DNA of 64,000 nucleotides. Origin: Luscinia megarhynchos. Its lineage: Eukaryota; Chordata; Aves; Passeriformes; Turdidae. Below the pieces are notes generated by a model. The model was not told the DNA's origin, ran no database searches, and saw only the letters and a program-made list of their open reading frames with translations. A program made the position numbers and the translations under genes. The stretch lies in NCBI GenBank assembly GCA_034336665.1, contig JAPFBE010000013.1, forward strand, positions 15,293,056 through 15,357,055, given 5' to 3'. Positions 10,201 through 21,774 of this stretch are shown here, one piece after another. The first letter of the stretch is position 1, and every line of letters starts with the position of its first letter.

Positions 10201-13200
10201 GATAAATCAGGAGAGTTCAAGTACTCTGTCTGACTTCAAATTACAGAAGGATTGCCAGGAAGCAAGAGCAGAATATAATTGAACAAAACAAGTGAAAAAC
10301 TCTCCCCAAGATCCTGAAGAACTTCATGCTTTTCTGCAGCTGTCTTCCAAGGGTGTAGCCCTTGCTGAAGCGCAGATATCCACTGATGAATGCAAGCTGA
10401 TAGATGAGATTGATGTTAATTGGGCCAGGTGGATGTGCAAGGATTCCTTTCCTCATTCTTCTGAAGGTTTACAGCACCTGCCTGGTGCCAAAATGATATC
10501 TGGTAACAGAATTAGCACTGCAGCATATGTTACTAGCACAGCAAGCCCTGGAAATTTCTTTCCCTAGCAAAAACATTAAGAAACATAAGACATTCCTGAA
10601 GTAGCCTTTGAATCATATTTCTCAGCATGTTTTGCAGAAAAACTACTCATTTCACAAGTAGGAAATGTGAATGCTAACTTCTTGGAAATCTGACAATTCC
10701 TGGCCAATAGTTCCAATAATGAAAGGGTACTGCCTTCCCAAAAGCCATGTGCACATGTTTTTGACTAAGGATGCATTTGCTCTTGGTGAAGACCCACCTA
10801 GGGTTGTGTTTAACATCATAGGACACACCACTTGGATGGAACACTCTGCTGACCCCTCTGTCCAGCTGGCACTTTAGCTAAGGTCAGCTTTGGAGGTACA
10901 CTGGGTTGCTCAGGGCTGGATATTTTTAATCATTCCAGCTTTCCTATCTGCACAATGAGTGGAGTGACATTATGACTGCAGAGTAAAAGGCAAGAGAAGG
11001 AGCACTGTGAAGGAGAAAATGATCCAGGAAAATGATCAAGGACAAGATCGTTCAGGACAAGACTGAAGCCACCTTTGGTCTTTCACTAACTTATTTCTAA
11101 AGGTTTTTAGTGATGGTTTTGGTCATTTAAAACCATATATGTCTTGTAATCACTACCAACAGAGACTTTGCCTACATGTTTATCCTGAAAATTTTTTCAC
11201 AGACTTAAAGCTGTTACTTCTTACTCTGAAGCAGAAAACATTTATTCTCATCCTCTTTACAGGTTTGCATTTATATTTGAAGACCTCACATCTCATAGTA
11301 GCCCCATTATCTCAAGTCCTTCCTCTGACTAGCAGTCTTACTTGCTATTCTCTCTGCTCTTCCAAATTGGTTGACATCTTTTCCTGAAGCACATGCCTGA
11401 AAAACTGGACCCACTACCTTCTAAGATCCTAGTTCTCTGAATCAGCAAATACAATTCTCAAATAATTCCTTTGTTTCTTTACAGGGTAGAAGAAAATCTA
11501 GTGGTACGCTGTGCTAGGCAAAAGATTGTATAGTCATAATTCTGGAAACACAATGATGTTTCAGAAAGTGTACAGGTGCTATGTAATAAATGCTCACCCT
11601 AATACTAGAAAAGCAATTTTAAGGCCACAATATCAAGGCAAACACGGATTGAGAAAATGTTTTATACAGCTAGAAATTAATTTCAAAAAAACCCAGAGAA
11701 ATACATACTGATTAGGCCAAATATGTAACTGGCCTCTTTCAGTGGTTACTTGGCTCACAAGCTCTATGGTTTGGGACCACAGGAATTCTTTGCAAACCCC
11801 ATCCCAACAAAGGTGATGGAGTCATGTGCTTTGACATGGATCCTGAAGACAGATCACAGAGGAATTTGGCTTAGAATTTTGAAAACTTATCTGAAATCTG
11901 TAAAAGCTATCTGCAAACATGCTCCTGGATATACAGGGTGCAGCAGTATAGGAGAGGCTCATGAGTGCTGGGGATTCTTCACTGCCTGGCTGGACTCTAC
12001 AGCAGCCACATCCACCTTGGCCACCTGCTAGGTGAGAGAGCTCCTGTGCCCTTGGTCCAAAACAACCCCTGCCAGTAGACAGAGCACTTCCTTGCAAAAA
12101 CAAGGGTGAGGAGCACAGCAGCTAACCCATCCAGACTGCTGGGATCACAGCCAGTGAGCCCTCATTCTGCCCATAGTCATGAACGTCCTCTCCAAGAGTG
12201 TGTCAGTCATCCTTGGCTTGAACAGACAGACAGCAGAGCCCACTCGAGGGCTGATGCTTTGTCCCCATCCCCAGAGAGGTGTCCCCAGTGCCTGCTGCCT
12301 GCCCTGCTCCTGGCTGAGGTAGGACAAGTCCTGGCTGCCAGACTCACTCTGCTGCTCCAGGCCAGCCCACTGCACCCTGACACAGGCAGAGAAATCACCT
12401 GTAATCCCCCTCCACTGCTGTTAGACACACTCCAATTTCTCTGTGGGGGGGATGGGAAAGGTTCTAAATATAAAGGACAAAGTAATCTCCTGTTTTTACT
12501 TTATCTAATTACTGTGGAAGCTAAGGTGGAAAGTACCTGGATTTCAAAGCTTACTATTATCTTTCATTTTCTATTTGCAGGGAATTTTTGGATGAATGTG
12601 TCAAAGCATCCTACTTCCTCTGGGAAATGTTTTAACTAAAAAAACCCTGATTACCTGAATCTGCTTGCAGGGAAAAAAATACTCTGATGTTTGCACTTGA
12701 AATATTTTCAATGCAACAAAAGCGTTAAAACAGATAAAACAACTGGTGCAGCTCCCACAGATAGGGGATTTAGTGAACTGTGAGAGCAATGCAGTCACCT
12801 GCATTTGCTCTGGTAACAGATGTCAAGATCCAAAATAATCATCCTAATCTAATAGTTATTCCCTAATCTAATAGGTTATTAATAGTAAAGAGTTGTTAAA
12901 ATCTCACAAAAACAGTGGATGCTACAGAATAGACAGAGTCAAATACCAAGAAAGGCCACACTGGGGGATTGCCCACACCAGGAAACTTTTGCCCAGTGTA
13001 TGGCAGAATTTTATCTGTGTGTTGCTATGGGGGAATGGCTGGCAGCACACCCATAGCCAGGCTGGCCACATCAAGGTGCTCATCCTGGAGGGTGTTATTC
13101 CACCCAGCCCAGTAGCACCAAGGACCAAAAAACCCCTGTTATGTTTCCACCATCCTCCACTTCAGTGCTGGCCAAACCACAACTTAGTTATTCAGGAAAC

Positions 13201-16143
13201 ACCAAAGGTAAAACCTTAAAGCCCTCTCCAGCCTAGACAAGGTCACAATGAGTGACCAAAGCCTCTGCCACCTGGCCATGCTCTGAAGGGAAGAAAGAAG
13301 AAGGAGGATGGAGGTGACCTGGTTGTGCAGGAGCAGAACCTGCCTCTCAGTGTTTTCCCTGGGCAGGCAGCACCCTCCCTCCCTTCTGATGAGGGTTTTA
13401 AAGATGTGAGTTGTGAGGCTAGGCTGCTTTGGCAGGCCACTAGATGGCAAGAAATGGCAAGAATTGAGCACCAGCTGTGCCTTTCTCCCCTGTGAGATGG
13501 ACCCCTCATGCTCCCCTCAGTTCCTGCCTGGAGACTGCAGAGCAGTCCTCCAACTTCACTGGAGTGCATCAGAGCACAGGCACAGCCCCTCTACACTCAA
13601 CAGCTCTCGAATTAATTTCCTCTTTTTATTTTTAGGTGACATTTTGGGTGTTCTTTGGTATTCCTTATTTGTCTTGCTGTGCTAGAAAAATCCATGGCAC
13701 TTGTATTTTGAGATGCCACTGAACTGTGGCGTGGTGGTGGTGATGAACAGAACCTGTTCACTCTAGGGAAGAGCAGGGGCTTCTCTGCAAGACAGGGGTG
13801 ACATGCCACCAGCTGAAAGTGATTTTCATTGATTAAAAACAAGCCAAAACCCTTACAGAGACTTATACCCCTAATTGCTCAACCTTTTGCTCTTTTTGCT
13901 GCAGTGTTATGTGTCCAGAGAGAAAATCCCACAAAACTATTGAAATGTCACATGTTTACTCTGAGCAGTTTACAGCACTACCAGCTGAGGTATGATTTTT
14001 ATTTGCATTTTTAGCCAGAACAAATCTCCTTTGCTTAACTAAAGAACCAGACCAAAACCGTTTTACTATATTTACCCATTTTTGAGTATTTTCTCTAAGC
14101 TTATGGTTTTTCCTTACTCTGGTGCCAGCCAGAGGACCTTATAATTCAAAAAGTTTTATTCCAAACAGAAACAGAACACGATTCTTATTAACAATATCTC
14201 TGCTACCTCCTGTCTTTATGGACCCAGAGGAATTCCCTACAAGGATGAAAGTTGTCCCGTGCCCCATCCCTTCCTTGAGCCCTGGATGTGCCTGGACACA
14301 TGAAGCCAAGGCAGGGAGCTGAACATCTTTTGTTTTGGTGACTCTTCAATTGCCACAGGTCCCAATCCCTCATTGCCACCAGCTAATAGAGTGCCTTATT
14401 TGCAAGGTTTGCTTCTACTTGGCAATCCCAAACTAGTTGTTAAACTAATTGACTTCTTTAGACTTTCTCAAAATAACATGTTTTTTTAAATTTTATTTCT
14501 CTGCATTATTCTACTCCCAGCCAGCTTTGTTTATGACACAGGAAACAACTAATCCAACATTAAATAAAGTACTATTTGTCACATGGGATGTAACCAACCT
14601 GACCTTGTCATCTTTTCACTGGAGCCCAGCTCTGGAGTGGGATTTATTCCACCCTTTGGAGACAGTGGAGTATTGTATCTGAGCCAGGCCCCATTGAAAC
14701 TCATGAGAGAAAGATGAATCATATCTCAGAATTTGGGCACATCATAGTTGTGTGGGCATTGGATGAATCACTGTATTATCATCATTGGCTGATTCACTCC
14801 TTGATTGTGAAGGAAGCCTTCCCATCCACAGAGTAGGGACCCAGTAGGGACCAGTATTGGTATGGGCTTCACCAAGAACTTAAATTCCTTTCATCTGCTG
14901 CCATACACTTATTTTCCATTTTCTGCAAGCCTCCTTTCCAACTGCTGTAAAAAATGTCCACCTGGATGAATTAAGGCAGGTGTAAGACTGAGATCTGCTC
15001 ATCTGATCTGTGTGCTGGGCCTGACATCCCATGCTCAGTCAACAAAAACTGAGCAGGAAGCAAAGGTACCATGAACCACAGCACAAAGTTCCTGTCTCAG
15101 CCCTTCAAAGACAGAGGATTGGAAGCAACAGGAGCTACAGGGTTGGTCTCAGGAGCTCAGAGCAGTGAGCAGGTAACACAAGGACAGTCCCAGTGCAAGA
15201 TCTGGCGCCCACCACTCTGCAGTACAGGTGAGCAGAGCTCCTGCCTTCCTCCCTAACATCAAGGTGGAAGCAAAAGGAAATCCAACATTTGTGTGCATAA
15301 AAGATTTCAGGCCAGACCATAAGTGTTCTCTGATTCCTGTGCCATCTGAAGCAAGATGCCAGATTTCTAGGTAAACAAGGAAAAGTAGGGTGCTGCTTTC
15401 CCCTTCAGAGTGGGTCATTACAGGGTCTGACATTAGTTTTCATATAAAATGAAATAAGTATAAAAATTAGTGGTGGCAAGAGGTTGAGTCCCAATTTTCT
15501 CTTCTGCTGCAGAGAAAAAAGTTTGATTCCACTTGTCCTGACCATTTTCTGGGATAAACACCTTTTGAGGGCTCTTGGTAAATGAACCAGAAGGAAGGAA
15601 ATTAATAATAATAGAAAAGAATATTTTCATAGTTTCATATTTGTCTAAGCAGAGAGCATTTGAGGGTACAGACATACCACGCAGGCTGTTGCATCTAGAA
15701 TTAACCTCTTTCCATCACGGAAGAAGACAGATTCCTTAAAATACATGGGGGCAAGAATGTCAAATTCCATGGCATGATTTACTGTAAGACCAGCTCTGTT
15801 AAAATTACTGAAAGATAGCCATTAGAAACCCTCATCCATCAGTGTAGAGAGTAAAGGAAAACTGAAGACTAAATGCTGAACTAATAATTCTCACCTTCTT
15901 CCTTAGCTAAAGACAGGGCTGCTGGAAGAACCATCAAAGAGCCATGTCCATGTAGTCAGGAGAATACCAGCTCAGTCATTCAGGATAATCTGTCTTGTAT
16001 GAATTGCAGAAATGAAGGAGGGTAGACAAGGAAGGAAGGGAATTTTACTCAGGTTCCACCCAGCAGATCAATGCAAGCATGGAAAGAACAGCTTTGTTAG
16101 TTTAACACAACCTGGCTTTTAGTGGGAACAGAGAAAAAGCCAC
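7246..16143. other. Intergenic, no gene recognised
   Basis: I looked for exons, Ig-like or other familiar protein blocks, tRNA-like folds and LTR ends. I found only scattered frames with no protein character, a short poly-A at about 9,687-9,700, and patches of higher GC around 12.0-12.4 and 13.0-13.6 kb. These may be old repeats I cannot name. Confidence 0.5.
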
Positions 16144-16689
16144 TGTCCTAGATTACAATGTGAAGACATGCCCAAAGGTATGTATTCTATCACCATCTGC
16201 TGAAACCAGGTGGGGCAGTGATTCTTATCTCTGTGGGAGATATCCTCTGCTAATGGGCCATCTGTTAAAAACCAGATGGGACAATGTTCTTTATCTTTCC
16301 CATGACTCACCCTTCCTCCAGGAAGATATCTTCTGTTAATGGGCCATTGAGTCCCATTGTATGACTGATAAAATTACATCATCCCATCGTGAGATGCTCT
16401 GCTCACAAGGAGGAGCCAAACATTTTCTACCTAGATAAAAACTGATATTTGGAACACCAAGGGAGCACTTACCCACTGGTTTCCAGAGGTCAAGAGCTCC
16501 CAGACCTTTGTACAGGATCATTACTTCAACAAGACCACTTCATCTGGACTGCTACCACCACCCTAACTAGCAGGGGGTCAAGCTGTATTCTGACTCTGTC
16601 ACTGGTTTTTCTTTTGTACTATTGCATGTATTTTATTTTTATTTTTATTTTTTATTTTTTATTTTCATTACCACTACAGAGGCTGCTTC
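16144..16689 (+). mobile_element. ERV LTR, 3'-truncated, abutting another LTR
   Basis: It starts tgtcctagattacaatgtga and carries two copies of an agatat(c)ttctgttaatgggcca block (about 16,238-16,262 and 16,323-16,347), a TATA-like tagataaaaactg near 16,430, and a run of T/A-rich ttttattttt at 16,631-16,668. I recognise this as an LTR type common in passerines, from memory. The expected poly(A) signal and CA end are absent. The element stops where the next LTR begins. Confidence 0.6.
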
Positions 16690-17926
16690 TGAGAGAGATG
16701 CTCCTTGAAACTTCTACTGTGTCCAGCAAAGACAATCCCTGAAGGCTGTGACTATGGACATATTGGCTGGCCTAATTAGAGAAGTTAGTAACACTTCTAT
16801 GATCACATATGCAAGAAGGAAGAAGCGTGCACAAGCCCTTTCTTCATCTGAGGGGTAGGGAGGTGGCTGCCAGGGAGCCCATCCCAACCAGGACCACATG
16901 ACAGCAGAAAGAGCCATGCTGAGCAACTCCTCAATGCAGAGCCTGGATGGGATCAATATTTCAGCACAGCAAAACTCTATTAAAACTTTTCAATTGATAG
17001 AACTTGAGAACCAACGAACCTACAGACACCAATTCTCTCCTGAATCAGAGAAAAGGAAAAGGTGAAGAGGCGTGAAGAGAACAACATGGCAACACTAAGG
17101 GCAGTGAAAAGGAAGGAGAGTGAGGAGGAGATGCTCCAGTTGTCAGAGCTGTGATTCTTCTGCAAGCTGTGATGAGGACTATAATACAACAAACTGTTCC
17201 CTGTAATTCATGAAGTGCATGGGGGGGATACAGAATTCACCTGCAGCCTGTGAGAAAAAGGCACTCACACTGGAGCGAGTTGATGTTGAGAAGCTGTGAT
17301 CTGGTGAGAGGCTTGAACAGAGAGAGAGAACTCTTTCTTCCAAGGATAGAGGAAGAGGACCCTTGCTTTTATACTAGAACAGCTCATCCTTAAAAGACTA
17401 CACCCCATGAACTAAATGACCCATGCAAGCAGTTGTGGGTAGACTCTTTCCATGGGAGGGACTCACATTGCAGCAGTTTTGGGCAGGACTGCTACTTGTG
17501 AAAATTAGAACCACAAGAAGTTCACAGAGAACTGTCTCCTGTGGGAAGGACCCCACAGCATAACAAAAGAGACTCCTCTCCCTAAATGAACTGAAGAAAG
17601 TTTTTTAGAAGTGACAGACTGACTACAAACCCCCATGTTTTGTTGGTAGGAAAGAAAGAAAGGCTGGAGAGTGAGGGGAAAGATATTCTAAAGCTTTACA
17701 TTAGTTTTCATTAACCTCTTTTAATTCTATTGATAAATTTTTCTTCATACTTTGAAAATTTTGAGCCCCTTTTGCCTTTAGAGTATTTTCTCCTTATCTC
17801 ACCCTCATGAGTCTTTTAGATTTTTTCTTCCCCTCTCCTCTGCTCAACTATAGGCAGAAGAGAATGAGTGAATGGTTTTTCATGGGTGTCTAGCTTCTAG
17901 CCAGTATTAAACCTCCATAGCAGCCA
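16690..17926 (+). mobile_element. ERVL-type solo LTR, copy 1 (minisatellite not expanded)
   Basis: It matches the LTR at 55,353-57,070 block by block. Shared blocks are acttctactgtgtcc, gagaacaacatggcaacac, ctgttccctgtaattcatga, agttttgggcaggactgct, gagaactgtctcctgtggga, gataaatttttcttcata and ccttatctcacc, then a ccagtattaaacc end. At the site where the other copy has 15 minisatellite units, this copy has one diverged unit (ccaaggatagaggaagagga, near 17,340). No clear target-site duplication is visible, and the right border is approximate. Confidence 0.72.
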
Positions 17927-18055
17927 ACCCTGTGCTGGGCAGTGTGCACTTGGGATCTGAGCTGAGGTAGGACTGCAGTGTGGAAATTTCCTCACTGCAT
18001 TTACTGTTCTAATCTGCGAGGTTCTCTGACCTCCAGTGCTCTATGGCACCTAAGC

Positions 18056-18094
18056 TCTTAGGCTCCTACTTTGAGGTCTTAGGCTCCTACTTTG
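18056..18094. repeat. Tandem duplication, 21-bp period, beside an LTR
   Basis: The 18-mer tcttaggctcctactttg occurs perfectly at 18056-18073 and 18077-18094. It lies immediately next to the TG end of the following inverted LTR, whose left border overlaps the second copy. Confidence 0.85.
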
Positions 18095-18790
18095 TCAGGG
18101 TTATCTTAACTAAGCAAGCAGCTAATAGTTAAAAAGGTTCTTTATTTCAAAGCACATCTTATTACAAAGCACATCAGTCTCAAAAGGCAATGGCAAAAAA
18201 GCAGTGGCAAAGCAGTAGCAGTGGCAAATCCAGTGGCAATAAGCGAATGGCCAGAAGCCCTGGCAAAAGCCAAAGGCTGAGAGCAAGTGGCTAAAAGCCA
18301 CAATGGCTAAAAGCAACAACTCTCCCCAATACTAACTCTTATATAGGATTTTTCCAACAAGCTAAGACACAGGCTTGGATCACCACTCCTTAACCTATTA
18401 GAATTCTAGTTTCCTAGCACACCAGGTTACGTATAGAACTACACATACACTACATCTTGTTCTGTCTAAAAAATGTAAGCAATATTCTTACTATAGCTCT
18501 ATTATGTCTAAGTCCTGTCTACAGCTGTGGGTCTGGAGACTCTATTGAAGGTATCAGTATGTTTCAACCTTCACTAGAACTCGGTCTATTACTCTGGCAT
18601 TTGAAACCTTTCACTTACTAAAAGCATTAGAACTCACCCTAAAACTTACTAACTTACTTCTACTTAAATGTCTATTTTATATGTGAGTGGCTTAATATAC
18701 TTCAATTCATCCAAAGGCTTTAATTCAATCCCTGCACTCTGATTTCACTCTAAAGAATTCAGAGAGACCCCTGACTCACTGACTCCAACA
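18093..18790 (-). mobile_element. ERV solo LTR (inverted)
   Basis: Read on the - strand it begins tgttggagtcagtgagtc and ends gataaccctgaca. It has a TATA box (tatata at 18340-18345) and an AATAAA (18141-18146) in the correct order for U3-R-U5. Between them lies an imperfect repeat of agtggcaa/aatggc-like motifs. No internal retroviral sequence adjoins it. I could not find a convincing target-site duplication. Confidence 0.65.
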
Positions 18791-19300
18791 CTAATCCCTA
18801 TAAAATGCCTTACCCAAAGGACTGTCCCTGCAAGTACAGCTTTCCAGAGCCAGAAAAAACAGTTATTGCACTTAAATATAATTTATGTCCCAAAGAACAA
18901 AAAACAAACATGACCTATTACAGGCCTCCAGAGAACTGTAATTTGCCCAGATCTGGTGAAGGGAGACTGTTCAAAATAGATCCTGAATTTTTAAACAAGA
19001 TACCGAAAATTAATCTCCCTAAAATTCTCACATTTCTTTTCTGAAATAAATTTTTTTTTTTGCTAGCTGCTGTTTTTCTGTAAAAAGCTGTTCCTGTGCT
19101 AGTTGCACAGGGTTAGATTTTCTTTAAGTTTTAATTTTGTTTTGTTTTGTTTTGGCATTCTGAAGTAGTAGATACACTCTCTAGTAGATTAGCCTGTTAC
19201 TTAAATGTAGATATACTTGTTTTAAAAATTGTGTATTATCATATGCACTCCCAGCATCACTTGAATGCCATTACTACACCATAAATTCCATTATAGTTAC

Positions 19301-19901
19301 TGTTGGGGAAGAGGAAACAGGAAAGCCTTAGTTACTGAATTACCATGAAACAATAGGATGGCCTGCTGAAAGTAATCCCCTCTTGATAGAACAATGTCCT
19401 CTGCTGGAGAGCAAGTCCAAATGGTCAAGAAGACTTTGCTAGGGTCCAAAGAGTAGTTTTTAGAAGTTTAAAGTGTAACACACTATGGTAATATAGGCAT
19501 TCCTATAGGTTGTATGTAAATGCTATAGAATTTGTATCTTGTATTACATTGGTTAGTGGAAATTAGAATATTCATCATAGAAGAAAATTTATTGTATTGT
19601 AAACGGGAAATCGCTCTCTCTTTCTCTCTTACTGCTTCCATCCCTCTCTTACCTCTAATACCTCTTCTTTCTCTTGCTCTTCCTCTCTCCCTCTTCTCTT
19701 ACCCCATCACCCTTTTATCCCATTGCTGTTTCTCTAACCCCCTCTCACTCCTTGTCCTATTCTGTGCTGCAGCTAGCAACTCTCAGTAGGACTCTATGTA
19801 CTTTCGCTCTTACAATAAATGTAACAGTAACTTTTAGCTTATACAGAGCGCGATTAGTTTTGTCCCTGAGGACCGTCTATCCCAACACAAAGACTCCCGC
19901 A
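19301..19901 (+). mobile_element. ERV solo LTR with 6-bp target-site duplication
   Basis: The 601-bp element begins TGTTGGGG and ends CCCGCA. It is flanked by AGTTAC at 19295-19300 and again at 19902-19907. It contains a pyrimidine-rich block at about 19,612-19,760 and AATAAA at 19814-19819 followed by the downstream U5-like part. A 6-bp duplication is typical of class II (ERVK-like) elements. No internal genes remain, so it is a recombined solo LTR. Confidence 0.75.
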
Positions 19902-19907
19902 AGTTAC

Positions 19908-21586
19908 CATGGAGAAAATTGCACATACTGAGAGGCTATCTTGACCTTTGAATTCTTTTCTTTCTTACAGAGCTTCCGTCATTGGTGAGGGAAACTGGAA
20001 AATCCACTTTCCCAAAGAAAAAGGGTGGCAGACAGTCAGAAACATTCATTTAGATACTGCAATCAGCCAAGCTAAAAATACTCATCCCCATCCACACATT
20101 GCATTTGGGGCCCCTTAGCTTATGCTGCTGGCTGTAAGGAAGCAAAGGCAGCAGTGTTTTATGGGGCCACCTCAGGCAGTGCCCTGAGGTTAAGGACAGG
20201 TAAAGCTCACAGGAAGAATTGGGAGTTCTCATTAGGTTATCTGATCTGGCACATGAGTCTGGTGCAAGTTTTGATCTATTCCAAACCCACAGGAGTCACA
20301 AAACCCACAGAAACAAGCGAAGCTTGTTACATTGACAATACACAGTGGGCAGACTTAGAGCAGATGAGAGCAAGTCTTCCCCCCCAAAAAAAAAAGATCT
20401 AAAAAACTAAGTTCTTGGTATCTTCTTAAAAATGATGATTGTGTTGTGGTCGTCTCCAGAACAGAAAGTCTATGATAAGGAGAAATAAACAATCTTAGTT
20501 TCTTCTGACACTGTCCAGAGCTTGCAAGATTTTTTGGAATAATGAGCAGGCACAACACAGCTTTTCAGATGCCAAACAAAGAGTTTAATGTCCTTTAAAA
20601 AAAAAAAATTTCTCCTACCATATCATCTTGTTTTCCCTGAATTTGTTGCAAATGCAGTTTTGTTCCTGGCAGAAGGTTATGTTTCTAGTGGATGAAGGAC
20701 TATTGAGGTTTGACATGAAGAGAGCAATAATCTATAATTTTCATAGACATGTAGGTGTCTGGGTCACTTCATGATTTCTTTGCTATGTTTAGGCCACAGG
20801 CTCAGTCTCTGCCAACAGCCACAGAAGGAGAAGGGAAGCACAGAAGGACAAGTGGCCCCAGCAAGGCAGGATGGGGTCAGCGTGGGCATAGCCACACCAC
20901 AGCCACAGGCCAACCTCTGGAATTCTGTTTGGACTGGCAATGTGCCAAAAGGCCTCCAAGTGATTTATGGGGGGAAAAAAGGTTTGAAATGTGTCAGGTG
21001 TGTGAAAACAGATATTCTATCTAAAGAAACACAGTAGGTGTTTGACAGCTCTGTTCAGTAGTTTGCACTGTGTCTCAGGTCAGTGGTACATACCTGTAAT
21101 GTTTAATGCAGTCAAATGATCCTTTTACTTTTCTCCATAGGAAAGCTTTATAGAGTTTGTCTCGCCTGAAGTTCCCCTAAAATGCTGAGGGAAATGTTCA
21201 GGAAAATAAATGACCCAATGAAAAACACCTTTTCTTCTTTCTTTTTTTTTTTGTCAGATAGATGGTTTTGATTTTAAAATAATAAAACACATTTCTGCAA
21301 GACTGTATAATTTCATTTCCTCCATGTCTGAATATGTGGTTTATTCTCTTAATTTGAAAATGCAGGTTTAATTCATGTGTGACTTGCTTTGACACCTACT
21401 AGAAATCAGCTAGCCCATTATCATATCAACTGTTGCTTCAGAAGTGATTGTCTTGGTTAAGAAATGACAGGATGAGTTAAATTGGCCTTTTCTGACAGGC
21501 AAAGAAATCTGCCATCTTTATCTTGCCATCACTGTAAAACTACAGTGTAAAACTGTATCTAACTCCACGAGGATTGATATTCTGGG
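19908..21586. other. Intergenic, no gene recognised
   Basis: There is no recognisable gene or repeat apart from short A and T homopolymer runs (about 20,389, 20,598 and 21,241). Confidence 0.5.
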
Positions 21587-21774
21587 AAGAGAAGAGAAGA
21601 GAAGAGAAGAGAAGAGAAGAGAAGAGAAGAGAAGAGAAGAGAAGAGAAGAGAAGAGAAGAGAAGAGAAGAGAAGAGAAGAGAAGAGAAGAGAAGAGAAGA
21701 GAAGAGAAGAGAAGAGAAGAGAAGAGAAGAGAAGAGAAGAGAAGAGAAGAGAAGAGAAGAGAAGAGAAGAGAAG
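21587..21774 (+). repeat. (GAAGA)n microsatellite, about 37 copies
   Basis: A pure pentanucleotide array of nearly 190 bp with no visible interruption. The + strand is entirely purine. Its open frames (poly-REEKR on +, poly-LFSSL on -) are by-products of the 5-bp period and not genes. Confidence 0.97.

Noticed and set aside
12106..12639. 177-codon + strand frame
   Set aside because: No domain, no splice context, and an overlapping - strand frame of similar quality. It is probably chance in GC-richer DNA.
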